Assembly: GCA_021234155.1 (NCBI GenBank)
Contig: JAJEKV010000032.1
Coordinates: 496,001-560,000, forward strand
Direction: 5' to 3'
From: Isoetes taiwanensis
Taxonomy: Eukaryota; Streptophyta; Lycopodiopsida; Isoetales; Isoetaceae
Length of the DNA: 64,000 nucleotides
Position 1 is the first letter of the stretch; the number at the start of each line of letters is the position of its first letter. The notes beneath the pieces are model-generated. The model did no database searches and was not told the origin of the DNA. It saw nothing but the letters and a program-made list of their open reading frames with translations. Shown piece after piece: positions 1 through 10,440 of the stretch. Made by a program: the position numbers and the translations under genes.

Positions 1-2984
1 ATGTCGGCTCCCAGTCCATTGGTAGCCAAATCACAATTCGGGAGAGGGGGATGTTGCCCGGGGTCCCGGAGGCCTTGGGGAGCAATGTCGGGGATTTTAA
101 GTCCCCGCTCTGGGCCAAACTCCCGTCAAGTCCGCAGGAGCAGGATCGACAAGGAGAGGGAGCGTAAAGCCCCTCGTGGGTTGCCGTTCCTAGAAGGGTT
201 TGGATTTTAAGGGCACTTGGGGAGAATCCAGACCGAGAATACGGAGCAACTTCGGGCCGGGATTTTTGGGGTCCTCCTCCGATGTGGCAAGTAGAAGCTT
301 TTCAAGGCGTCAATTAATGCACCCCTAGCATCTCCCACACGACCCCAAGAAATTTAAGCAGCTATGGGATTTTAGGGAGCTCCGTCAACACCCCCACTCC
401 CCGTCAAGTCCGACAAGGGAGAGAATCCGACAAGGAGAGGGCCTCAAAGCGTAAACCCGTGGGTTGCGAGGTGTTCTAGAAGGGTTTGCGTTTTGGGGGC
501 CAAGACTTGGTCTATTGCACTTGGGACTGGCGAGAAGCTGCAGCCGGAGAATACGTGGGGCAAGGGGAACCGGCGGGCGGAGTTTGGGCTGTCCTCCTCC
601 GGATATGGCAAGTAGAAGTCGGGGGCTTTTGCAAAGGGCAAGACATTCATAAATTCGCAATTAATGCATTGTACGAAAATAAATTCTGATTTTTTGCCAG
701 CTGGATTCCTAATTCATCTCCAGCACACAGCCCAATTTTCGAAATTTTCGGAGAAGGTCTAGGTCAAAGGGTTAGCATTAGAACGGTCGGGGCAGCCCGT
801 TGCAGGGCAACCGAGCTGGCACCCTTCCCCAAGTCAAACGAGACCAGGACCTTGCAGGGATCCCTCACAAGAAAGGAGAGTTCGGACCCCAAGAGGCGGG
901 ATCCAAAAAGTTCCGAGGCAGCCCTTCTGGCGGCGCCCCCGGGGCTGCACGCTAATGACCACCCTCCCGGAGCCCGGTTCCCCTATCCGACCGTTGGATC
1001 CTCCGGTCAGGGGCCCCTCTTCGGGAAGGCCCAAAAGATTCCAGATCGGTCCGGGAGAACTTGTCAAACCGCGGGGCGTCCTGAGGTCGGTCTTGTATAA
1101 ACCGCAGTGTTTTGTCGTTAGAACACCGGGAGGCTCGAATGGCAAATCGACCAACGCCAAATCGTCCGGAATGGCTAAATTAGCCTAGGGAGCAAGTTAC
1201 AAGGTCGGTTTTGCAAAAGAAAGAAACACTCCGCCCTCCCGACGGTATCCGCACCCACATCCTAGGCCAATTGACTACGAGTGTGATGGAAGTGAGCTAC
1301 TTTGGCGCTTCTTGGAGGTCGGGTGGTCTTACGCCCACGGAACTTGGTCCCCGGGGCAATGTCGACGTTCCGAGTCCATTGGCGAGCCAAATCGCGATTC
1401 GGAGAGGGAGGTTGCCGTCCGTCCCGGGGCCAGGGGAGAGGAAATTCGGGGCAAAGCAGCTTCCGGGGGATTTTAGGGTCCCGGCTCAAGGTCAACACCC
1501 CCACTCCACGTCAAGTCCGCGCAAAGGTCAGCCGAATCGACAAGGAGAGGGCCTCAAACGTAAACCACGTAGGTTGCGGGTTCTAGAAGGGTTTTGCGTT
1601 TTGGGGGCCAAGACTTGGTCATTGCACTTGGGACCTGGCGAGAAAAGGCAGCGGAGAATATGGGGCAAGGGGAACTGGATGGGGCCGGAGTTTGGGCCTG
1701 TCCTCCTCCCGATGTGGCAAGTAGAAGTCGGGGGGCTTTTTGCGATGGCAAGACATTCACAAATTCACAATTAATGCATTATGCGAAAATAAATTCTGAT
1801 TTTTCCATTTGGATTCCTAATTCATCTCAAGCACACAGCCCAATTTTCGAAATTTTAGGAGGTGGTCTAGGTCAAAGGGTTAGCATTAGAGCGGTCGGGG
1901 CAGCCGTTGCAGGGCAACCGTAAGCTGGCACCCTTCCCAAGTCAAGCGAGACCAGGACCTTGCGGGGATCCCTCACAACAAGAGGAGAGTCAGGACCCCA
2001 AGAGGCGGGATCCAAAAGTTCCGAGGCAGCCCTTCTGGCGGCTCCCCCAGGGGCTGCGCTAATGACCACCCTCCCCGAGCCGGTTCCCCTATCCGACCGT
2101 TGGATCCTCGGTCGGGGGCCCCTCTTCGGGGAAGGCCCAAAAGATTCCAGATCGGTCCGGGAGAACTTGTCAAAAGCGGGGCATCACGGGTTGGTCTTGT
2201 ATAAACCCGCGATGTTTTTGTCGTTCGGACGCAGGGAGGCTCGGAATGGCAAATCGACCACTGCCAAATCGTCGAGGAATGGCGAAATTAGCCTAGGGAG
2301 CAAGTTACAAGGTCGGTTTTGCAAAAGAAAGAAACACTCCGCCCTCCACGGCAAGTATCCCGCACCCACATCCTAGGCCAATTGACTCTGAGGTGTGATG
2401 GAAGTGAGCTACTTTGGCTTCTTGGAGATCGGGTGGTCTTCGGCCGGAACTTGGTCCCCTGGGGCAATGTCGACGTTTCGAGTCCATTGGCGAGCCAAAT
2501 CGCGATTAGGAGAGGGAGGTTGCCCGTCCGTCCCGAGGGCCTTGGGGAGGGAAATTCGGGGCAAGCGACTTAGGGGATTTTAGGGTCCCGCTCTGGGTCC
2601 AACACCCCCACTCCCGTCAAGTCACGGCGCAAGGTCCCGGCCAAATCGACAAGGAGGGCCTCCAAAGCGTAAACCATGTGGGTTGCCGGGTTCTAGAAGG
2701 GTTTTGCATTTTGGGGGCCAAGACTTGGTCATTGCACTTGGGACCTGGCCGAAGAAGCTACAGCCGAGAATCAAGGGGAAGGAGGCGAGCGGAGTTTGGG
2801 CCTGTCCTCCTCCGATGTAGCAAGTAGAAGTCAGGAAACTGCGGTGGCAAGACATTCATAAATTCGCAATTAATGCATTTATGCGAAAATAAATTCTGAT
2901 TTTTGCGAATTTGGATTCCTAATTCATCTCCGGACACAACCCAATTTTGAAATTTACCGGAGAAGGTCTAGATCAAAGGGTTAG

Positions 2985-3330
2985 CTAAGGTCAAAGAAAT
3001 GGAGTTTGTGGGATCGTTGTACAACCGGGTTGACCTTTCCCTCAAGTCTGGGCGTTATACTTGGTCTAAGATTGCATTGAGAATATAAGCATCATAACTA
3101 TTAGAATGAAGATAAATGATTCCGAGAAAAGCATCATAACTACTAGAATGAAGTTAAATGATTCTGGAAAAGCAAAAGACTCTGCGGGTTGGGGGTTTAG
3201 ATTTGGTTGCTTGTAATGATGGTTGTGTTTTGATATCAAGGCATATGGATAGAGAATGCCCTTGTTCAACGGACTTGCTTCCCATTTGACATGGATGGCA
3301 TAATTAACTTCGTAAGGTTGGAATTGGGGG
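2985..3330. repeat. Foreign segment inside satellite, shared by both arrays
   Basis: This AT-richer stretch interrupts the satellite right after a ggtctagatcaaaggg phrase. It contains two near-identical gcatcataact-agaatgaag motifs about 60 bp apart. The same segment, in the same place relative to the satellite, lies at 34005-34335 in array 2. The insertion therefore predates the separation of the two arrays. Confidence 0.75.
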
Positions 3331-3375
3331 GCGGCTTTTGGGGATTTTAGGGTCACGCTCAAAAATCGTCAACAC

Positions 3376-4120
3376 CCTGAATGGCGTCAAGACCGGCGCA
3401 AGGTCCGGCCAAATCGACAAGGGAGAGGGCCTGTCCAAGAAGATCCTCCCGACCCAATATCCGTAAACCACGTGAGTTGCCGAGGGTTCTAGAAGGGTTT
3501 GAGTTTTGGGGGTCCGGTTCTGATCTCGGCCACTTTAACTTGGTCCCCTAAGGCAATGTCGGCGTTTCGAGTCCATTGGCGAGCCAAATGCAGTTCTAGA
3601 GGAGAGGGAGGTGGCCCGTCCCGTCCCGGGGCCTTGGGGAGAGGAAATTTAGGAGGGCGGCTTTTGGGGATTTTAGGGTCCCGGCTCGGCGTCAACACCC
3701 CCTCCACGTCAAGTCACGCGCAAGAGTTCGGCCAAAATCGACAAGGAGAGGGCCTCCAAAACGTAAACCCCGTGAGTTGCGGGTTCTAGAAGGGTTTTCA
3801 TTTTGGGGTCGAGTTTTGGTCTTCACGGCCTGGGAACTTGGTCCCGCAAGGGGGCAATGTCGGCGTTTGGAGTCCATTGGTTTGAGCCAAATTGTAGTTC
3901 GATTGGAGGGGAGGAAGTTTGGGGTCCGTCCCGGGGGCCAAGGGGAGATAAATTCGGAATTAAGCGGCTTACTTAAAAATTTTTAGGGTCCGTGATCGGC
4001 TAATTCAACACCCCCCTCCCCGTCAAGTCCGCGGCCACAAGGTCTAGATCAAAGGAATAAGGACAAAGAAAGGGCCTTGTGGCGTAAACCATGTGGGTTG
4101 CGGGGTTCTAGAAGGGTTAA
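3376..4120. repeat. Nested ~300-bp subrepeats of the satellite
   Basis: A roughly 300-bp part of the satellite unit is reiterated here. The phrase gttctagaagggttt recurs at about 3488, 3784 and 4107, each time after a cgacaaggagagggcc block and before an aacttggtccc block. The same reiteration occurs at about 34480-35090 in array 2. Confidence 0.7.
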
Positions 4121-5045
4121 GATTTTGGGAATATAAGTCTTAACTTAGTAGAATGAAGTTGGGACTGGCCAGAATAACTGCGGAATGAAGTTAAGCGGGA
4201 TTACCCGGCGAACAATAGGAAGGGTTGGGGGTTAGCGGAGTTTGGGCTGTCCTCCTCAAAAGATGTGGCAATTAGATAGAGAGAATGCCCTTTTCGTTGG
4301 CAAGACATTCATAAATGGCATAATTAATGCATTGTGCGAAAATAAATTCTGATTTTTTTTTTGGGGATTCTAATTCATCGCCCAGCCACACATCCCAATT
4401 TTGGAATTTTTGGAGAAGGTCTAGGTCAAAGGGTTAGTATTAGAGCGGTCGGAACAGCTGGTTTTTTGGGGGCAACAATTTGCAGCACCCTCCCCAAGTC
4501 AAGCGAGGCCCGGGACCTTGGCGGGGATCCCTCCTGAGGGAGGGAAGTCAGGACCCCGTGGCCGGGATCAAAAAGTTTCGGCAGCCCTTTTGGGGCTTTA
4601 GGGCACCGCGCTAATGACCACCCCCCGCCAAGACTGGTTCCCCCCTATCCGGCCAGTTGGATCCTCCGTTCGGGGGCCCCTCTTGGGGAAGGCCTGGGGG
4701 GTTTTTGTCTAAATAAGCCTAGGGACAAACTTTAATGAGCATCACATTTAAAAAGGCGTCAAAAAAAAAAAAAAATATAAAGTCCATAGCGTCGCTATAA
4801 CAAAATCGTGTGGGGATTTTAGGCGTCGCATCATGCGGCGTCCGCGCCAAGTCATCTTGGCAAGGTCTGTAATTTTTAAACCCCGGAGGGCCAAACTTTC
4901 CGCTCCTTTTCTTTTGCTTCCTCTTGAGCTTTTTGGGGGTCTGTCTTGGTCTGCTACTTGGGGTCGACAAGAAGCAACCGAGAAGGTTGGTACATCATAT
5001 TTTTTAGATTGAATAGGTTTTGGATTGAAAGGTGCATGCCTAACC

Positions 5046-5930
5046 TAGGTTTTTTTGTGTTCTTCATTTTTTCTTCTTCTCTTATTTCTTCTCATTTCTT
5101 CTCTTCTATTCTTTCCCCCTTCCTTTCTTCTTCCCTTCTCTTCTTTCCTTCTCTTCTTCTTCTCTTCTTCTTCTTCTTCTTCTTCTTCTCTTCTTCTTCT
5201 CTCATTTCTTCTCTCCTTCTCTCATTTCTCTTCATATTTCTCTTCTTTTCCTTCTCTTCTTTCCTCTTCTTCTCTCATTTCTTCTCTTCTTCTCTCATTT
5301 CTTCTCATTTCTTCTCTTCTTCTCTCATTTCTCTTCATATTTAGTTTCCTTCCCTTCTTCCTTCTCTTATTTCTTCCCTTCTTCCTCCTTCTATTCTTTC
5401 TCTTCCCCTTGATTCTATTCTTCTCTTCTCTTATTCTATTCTTCTCGATTCTATTCTTCTCTTCTCTTATTCTATTCTATTCTTCTCTTCTCTCTTATTC
5501 TTATTCTCTTATTCTCTTCTCTTATTTGGATTCTATTCTTCTCTTCTCTTGATTCTATTCTTTCTTTCTCTTCTTCCCTTCTTGATTCTTTCTTCTTCTC
5601 TTATTTTTTTTTATCTCTTCTCTCCTTCTCTTATTTTTTCTCTTCATATTTCTTTTCCTTCCCTTCTTCCCTTCTTCCTCCTTCTATTCTTTCTCTTCCC
5701 TTTGATTCTATTCTTTCTCCCCCCCCAATCATTTCTTCTTCTCTCCTTTCGTGCTTTCCCTTCCCATCTTGACCCTTCCCTTATTTCTTCTTCCCCCTTC
5801 TCTTGTTTCTCCCACCCTTATCTTCTTCTTGATTATTTTTTTTCTTTTCTTGATTTTTCTATTTTTCCGCTTTAATTTTTTTATTTTTTGATCTTCTTCT
5901 TTTTGTTCTTATTCTTTTAACTTTTTGTTC
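5046..5930 (+). repeat. Long polypyrimidine (TTCTC/TTCTT) tract
   Basis: About 880 bases consist almost wholly of T and C on the plus strand, dominated by ttctc, cttct and cttattc steps. The open frames here encode only Ser, Phe and Leu runs and are a composition artefact. The tract is part of the CACTA-like element, since it recurs at 62822-63660 with the same flanks on both sides. Confidence 0.9.
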
Positions 5931-6049
5931 GGGTTTGGCGGTGTCCTTTTTATTTGGGCCGGCGGGGATCTTATACGCACATGTTCTTTTCATTTGGTAA
6001 GTTCATCACACTTGCATTTTTTTTTTATAGCTTTAAATAGGTTAAAAAA

Positions 6050-6535
6050 ATTGGCCAGAGTCGCTTGTTGGCTCCACCTAGAGTGGAAGGACCATGTGTG
6101 CCCGGGTTAAAGTCCACTTCCACTATGATCAAATTTTATTTTCCTAGGTTAAGGGTGGCTTGTTCAAAGGGCAGTCGGCTCCATCTAGAGTGGAGAGGAT
6201 CACTTACCCGGGTTCAAGTCGACTTGACTTGTTATTTGTTAGGTTTAAAATAAAATTGTAGTGGCTTGTTCAAGGACATCCGGTCGGCTCCACCTTTGCG
6301 TGGAGAGGATCGGATGTCCCAGTCCAAGTCCACTTTTCTTCTCATTCTTAGGTAGAGGTGGCTACGGCAAGGACATGGTAGGTTCCCTTTAGCGAAAGTG
6401 GAAGGACGGTGTTGGGCCTTAGTTCACGTTCATTGTCGGTTTAGCTAGAGGTAGCTAGGGCAAAGACATGGTCGGCTCCACCATGAGTGGAGGGACGGGT
6501 ATTCGAGCCCCTAGTCCCACATTCTTATTATTTTG
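6050..6535 (+). repeat. Five ~100-bp tRNA-like direct repeats
   Basis: Five diverged units start near 6056, 6149, 6259, 6354 and 6447. The consensus runs gtggcttgttcaagg, then a small stem around ggctccacctagagtggag, then cgggttcaagtcc. The last phrase fits the tRNA B box (GGTTCRANTCC) and the first is a loose A-box match. They may come from a tRNA-derived SINE that expanded in tandem, or may simply be a minisatellite. The first two units recur at 63790-64000. Confidence 0.6.
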
Positions 6536-6734
6536 TTAGGTACATGACCTAGTCATAGTCTTGTTTTATTATTTTAATATTGCGTTGATCTATCGATTTA
6601 TGATGACTTGCGCGAAAAGTTGGAGGCGATTGGTCAAAGTCCCTAAACCACTTAATCTCCACAAGGAAGATATCAAGGTATTTCTTATTTTTTTTGCCAT
6701 TCGTTCACTTTAACTTGTGATAATGTTGTGTGCC

Positions 6735-7250
6735 TTGCAATCAGATTGCATTCGAACGTGCAAAGGATCCAGAACAGAAACATAGAGCTCGGACCGACAA
6801 AGCAACTAAAAGTGTGCAAAGCCAGTCTCATTTGGGCTCAGTGGTGGAAAAGGGTTTCACCATAGATTAGTAAGAGTTATATTAGTTCACATTAATTTTA
6901 ATAAGAACTTTAAATGTCATTAGCTAATACTCGTTATATTGTCATAGACACGGCTATCACGGGTTTTCCCTAGTAAGCAAAGCGTAAAAATAGCCCGCGG
7001 GCGATGGGTTTTTTATCTGTATCAACAGTTATACGAAGAGGGAACTGTCCCACATCACGGGAATGCGGGGGTGCGTTGTAGAAAATTATTATAATTCTAT
7101 GAACTACATTAATGCCATATTCTTTTGGTCTTTATAGAAGCGATGGGAGGAGATGAATCAAGCCCTAGAGCGAGGACATGGGGGGCTGGGTCGTGAGGAT
7201 CTGCAAACTATGGTGGAGGGCCATCAATCGCAACCCCGAATCGGATGACT
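6735..7250 (+). pseudogene. Degenerate plant transposase (Ptta/En/Spm type) fragment
   Basis: A short open stretch (about 6750-6868) contains an Arg/Lys-rich segment followed by a GS motif, resembling the family called plant transposase Ptta/En/Spm, in which an NR-x-K-rich run precedes a GSK/GGS turn. A second piece at 7137-7245 (KRWEEMNQALERGHGG and on) is open until a TGA at 7247. The pieces are separated by AT-rich, intron-like sequence and contain stops, so no functional protein is made. It lies inside a CACTA-like element, which supports the assignment. Similarity was judged by eye, so the family call is tentative. Confidence 0.4.
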
Positions 7251-7475
7251 ACTCCACTTGGATCGACATAGATTAGCTCTAGGCTAAAAGGGTGGATACT
7301 CTATACTTGAAGTCTTTTGTGATTATTTAAAAATATAAATACAATTCACTTTTGTGATTATTTAAAAATATAAATATAAAAATACTTTTGTGATTACTTT
7401 AAAATATAAATATAAAATATAAATGCCATTTTGCTCCTTGTACATCATATTGTAATAATTATCTAAAGCCAAACA

Positions 7476-7534
7476 TTTTTTTTTTTTTTTTTTTTATTTT
7501 TTTATTTTTTTATTTTTTTTTTTTTTTTTTTTTT
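7476..7534. repeat. T-rich tract
   Basis: Fifty-nine bases of T broken by three single A residues, lying between the transposase remnant and the subterminal repeats. Confidence 0.95.
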
Positions 7535-7599
7535 CATACACGCCGGCATATCCATCCATCACGGCTTTTTATTGCCACGTGGCTTTTTCAATGAATTGG

Positions 7600-7935
7600 A
7601 TTTTCATAATTTTTTTGCGTGATCGTCGCATGCGACGTGATACACGTGATTTTACTACGACGCTGGGGATTTTTTGATATTCCGTGTATATTCCGATGTA
7701 TATTCCACGTGTCACGTTGCATCGCGACGCCGGAGTCCATCGTCTGAAATCACGTCACGCGGCATCGCGTCAGGCGACGTCTGCCGACGTCGCGGCGGCG
7801 ACGACGTCGCATGCGACGTGTCTGCAGCGGCGACGCTGTGCGACGCGATGTGGCGCCGTCGGACGTCGTGATAGAGGCGTCGCGACGATCACGCCGCTAT
7901 AGACGCCGCTAAATGACCTTTTTTTTCTTGTTGTG
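7600..7935 (-). repeat. CACTA right subterminal repeats and terminal inverted repeat
   Basis: This GC-rich stretch has many copies of cgtcg, gcatgcgacg and acgccg in both orientations, then gacgccgctaaatgacc, a T run and cttgttgtg ending at 7935. Clustered subterminal motifs followed by a CAC-ACAAGAAA terminus are typical of CACTA transposons, where they bind transposase. Confidence 0.7.
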
Positions 7936-8195
7936 AGCCGTTATCATCCCTTTGGTGCCCGGCTCTCACACGTGATCCAAATATTGCTGTGGGGTAGAGC
8001 TTCTCCAAAGTCTCGGCTTCTTTTTACCTGAGACTCCCGCTCCACTAGACCTCTTGGGACCCCTTTTCTCATGTTCCTTGGAACTTCGGAAAGAACTTGC
8101 CAAGATCAAGATTCCTTTGAGCACGGCCACCATTTTGAAACTCGGTCCAGGCTCTCAAAGATCGATTTACCTCTTCCCACGGTTACGGTTGGCCA

Positions 8196-8450
8196 TTGCG
8201 ACTTCCACACTTACGATTGCGCCACGGTGGGCAATCGGCAAAGTCAATCATGTCCAAATTGATGGTGGTAGTCTTTGTCAATCTTATTACCGATAAGCTC
8301 GAAAAGCAATTGGGCATCAAACAATTATACCGCGCCCCTTATGACATCAAGTTGGCTAATGGCCATATCCACGGCGTCCTCAAAGGTGTCACTCCTCTTC
8401 TCCATATCGGCATTGGTGATCTCAAATTCCCCTTGGAATTTGGTGTTTGA
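8196..8450 (+). pseudogene. Retropepsin-like protease fragment of Ty3 pol
   Basis: The active-site motif IDGGS is encoded near 8257 in one frame. The sequence continues with VNLITDKLEKQLGI, a central ANGHIHGVL and a C-terminal IGIGDLKFPLEF in the next frame. This matches the flap and beta-strand pattern of plant Ty3 aspartic proteases (D-G-G-S/A), which cleave the polyprotein. The frame changes just after GGS, at gtagtctttgtcaat, where a CTG would be expected. The frameshift could therefore be a sequence error. Confidence 0.6.
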
Positions 8451-9189
8451 AAATTTGGAGAAGATCCCGTGATTATGAAATCTTTGGTTGGGACGACCTT
8501 TTCTCCGCCGGGGCTAAGAGTATTCATTCTTTGGGCCCACGGACCAACTTGTTATCACCGATGGCCATCTCAATGCCACCATGGATCACGAGGCGGCCAA
8601 TTGATCTCTGTCGAGAATCTTTGAACCTTCCATCTCCGAACAACGACTCACGAAGAAGCACAAAATATGTATCATGTTCAAGCTCCTCGGTATGGTCTCC
8701 CCTCTCATCTTACCCCAGAGTATCTTTGATCCTTGGGGTGACATGGCCTTTCGATCGGGACGGTACGTAGGCGGCTCTTTTGGACCCTTACGGCTTCCCG
8801 CAATCGCATTCAACGCGTCTTGATCATTTTTCGACCCACTTTCTTTTTCGAGACGAGTCGATGTTCATGCCGTCATGAAGCAACCCTTGCTTGATGGCCT
8901 TCGGCCTCTTTTTCTTCACCACGCAAAATCCGCTTCTCCGTCATGCTTGACCTCACGCTCATCGGGTTCGGGACATGGAGGTTGTTCCTCATATTCAAAC
9001 TCCGGTGGAAATCGTGGACATTGGAAACAATCAACCAACCATGAAGTCAAGCAAACTTCCACGGACCTATAAAACGCCTGCGGGTTGCCATTCAAGAAAT
9101 TCAAACATATTTTTGCTTGGAGCTCCAAAGATCTTGAGGTATCAAAAAGAGTTGGGGAACTCACCATTCCTACCAAATCGATACGCCCA
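8451..9189 (+). other. Degraded spacer between protease and reverse transcriptase
   Basis: No frame stays open through this stretch. Scattered fragments agree with the linker usually present between protease and RT in plant Ty3 pol. I assign no separate gene here. Confidence 0.5.
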
Positions 9190-9945
9190 ATCTAGCAACG
9201 ACGGTATAGGCTCAACCCAAATTACCGTGACCACGTCAAGGTGAAATTGACAAACTCTTGGTGGCTGGCTGATTTATGAGGTCAAACATTCTGAATGGGT
9301 GAGCCCCATTGTCATTGCTCTCAAACACAATGGTAAGATCGGCGTTTGCGTCGACCACAAAAAACTCAATCAAGCCACAGGCGTGATCACTTTCCGCTTC
9401 CTTCGGCCGGGTTCTTGAAGAAGTTCGGTCATGAGATGTAATCTTTCATGGATGGTTTTGGGGTACAATCGATTTCTATCAAGCAAGAAGATCAACTCAA
9501 AACTACCTTCACCACCCCGTGGGGCACTTTTGCTTACAAGGTGGTCCCTTTTGGTTTGTCAAACTCTCCGTCAACCTTTCAGCGCATCATGCTTTCTGTC
9601 TTTCATGACTTCATGAAGGATAAACCTTTTCTACAGATCTTTCAAGATGATTTTTCAGCCTATAGCTCCATGGATGATCTTTTGGACAAATTGGAGCTAG
9701 TTTTTCAAAAATGTGATGAATCTGGCATTAGTCTCAATCCCGAGAAGTGCACTTTCTGTGTCACCTCCGGTGTTCTGTTGGGTCATGTAGTTAGTAAAGA
9801 AGGCATCACCACGGATCCCGCTAAAATCAGTTGTGTCCTGAAAGCTCAAGCACCGTCTAATATCAAAGAGACACGCTCTTTTCTGGGTAAGGTCAATTAC
9901 TATTCCACCTTCATTCCTGGACTTGCAGCTATAGCTGATCCCATT
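9190..9945 (+). pseudogene. Ty3 reverse transcriptase domain
   Basis: The domain opens with a LNPNYRDHVK-like linker near 9208, then AGLIYEVKHSEWVSPIVI (about 9265-9320). The plus frame from 9448 encodes TTPWGTFAYKVVPFGLSNSP, the Ty3 PFGLxNAPxTFQR motif, and then the catalytic box. That box reads FQDD (9640-9651), where plant Ty3 elements usually have Y/F-L/M/I-DD. Both aspartates are kept, but a Gln at the second position is unusual. GVLLGHVVSKEGI follows. A frameshift near 9420-9448 and an IN-stop at 10234 prevent a continuous polyprotein. RT would copy the element RNA in virus-like particles. Confidence 0.8.
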
Positions 9946-10440
9946 CATAAACTCACGGGTGATGAATCCACTTGGGCTTGGAATCCCCAAGCGGAAGCTG
10001 CTTTTCAGAAGTTGAAGCTGTTACTTACTCAGGCCCCGGTACTTGTTCCTCCTCAATGGGACAAACCCTTTCATGTTCATGTTGATGTCTCTGCATTTGC
10101 AATTGGTGCTGTTCTTTTCGGGGCCTATGATGATCCTGCGGATAAACCCGATCCGCTATGCGGTAGGAAACTCAATCTGCTGGCGCAACTATTACGCCCT
10201 GGGCGTGAAGCTTTGGGCTTAGTTTTCTGTGTCTAACGTTTCCGTCATTACTTGTTGGGCAGCCAGATCAAATTCTTTGTTGACCATCAAGCTCTTCTAT
10301 ATTTGATCAACAAAGCCACGCCCACGGGCAGAATTGCTCGTTGGGTCCTTCTTCTGCAAGAATTCGCTCCATTTGAAATTGTTCACAAAGGCGGTGAGTC
10401 TCATGTGGTGCGATTATCTTTCACGCATCCCACGGATGAT
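9946..10440 (+). pseudogene. Ty3 RNase H domain
   Basis: Starts with the connection segment STWAWNPQAEAAFQKLK, then HVHVDVSAFAIGAVLF, where the first Asp of the RNase H active site sits in a D-V-S context (usually D-A-S). REALGLVF supplies the Glu, and FFVDHQALLYLINKA the next Asp region. A stop (TAA at 10234-10236) splits it between REALGLVFCV and HYLLG. The second copy has a stop (TAG) at the same place (about 14674). Either the parent already had the lesion, or a nearby CTG/CAG is misread in both. Confidence 0.75.

Larger units (their letters stand above)
1..4740. repeat. 1.1-kb tandem satellite, array 1
   Basis: Tandem units of about 1.1 kb can be phased on the phrase ggtctaggtcaaaggg, which occurs at 756, 1864, 2965 and 4416. 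The first two spacings are 1108 and 1101 bp; the last is longer because of an inserted segment. Each unit also carries gttctagaagggttt, a tttgcaaaagaaagaaacac block and a TATA-like cttgtataaaccgc. Copies differ by many small indels, so ORFs over them are chance. The array runs in from the left window edge and ends in a junction (4708-4753) found again at the end of array 2 (35628-35674). No gene is seen. Confidence 0.85.
4765..7935 (+). mobile_element. CACTA-like (En/Spm) non-autonomous DNA transposon
   Basis: The right end reads, on the minus strand, CACAACAAGAAAA followed by GGTCATTTAGCGGCG. This is the CACTA-superfamily terminal layout, with subterminal gcgtcgc/gcatgcgacg repeats just inside (7600-7920). 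The left part begins near tccatagcgtcgctataac, whose gcgtcgctat matches the subterminal motif, but a clean CAC start is missing; the left tip seems lost at the satellite junction. Inside, in order, are a TTCTC tract, tRNA-like repeats, a transposase remnant and a T-rich tract. A second copy of the first 1.4 kb begins at 62570. The class is fairly sure; the exact left boundary is not. Confidence 0.65.

Noticed and set aside
1-2583. Numerous 60-190 residue ORFs over the satellite on both strands
   Set aside because: They shift frame from unit to unit and follow the 1.1-kb period; GC-rich satellite DNA yields chance ORFs.
4946-5875. Long Ser/Phe/Leu ORFs (also at 62807-63597)
   Set aside because: Produced by the TTCTC/TTCTT tract; they resemble membrane proteins only by composition.
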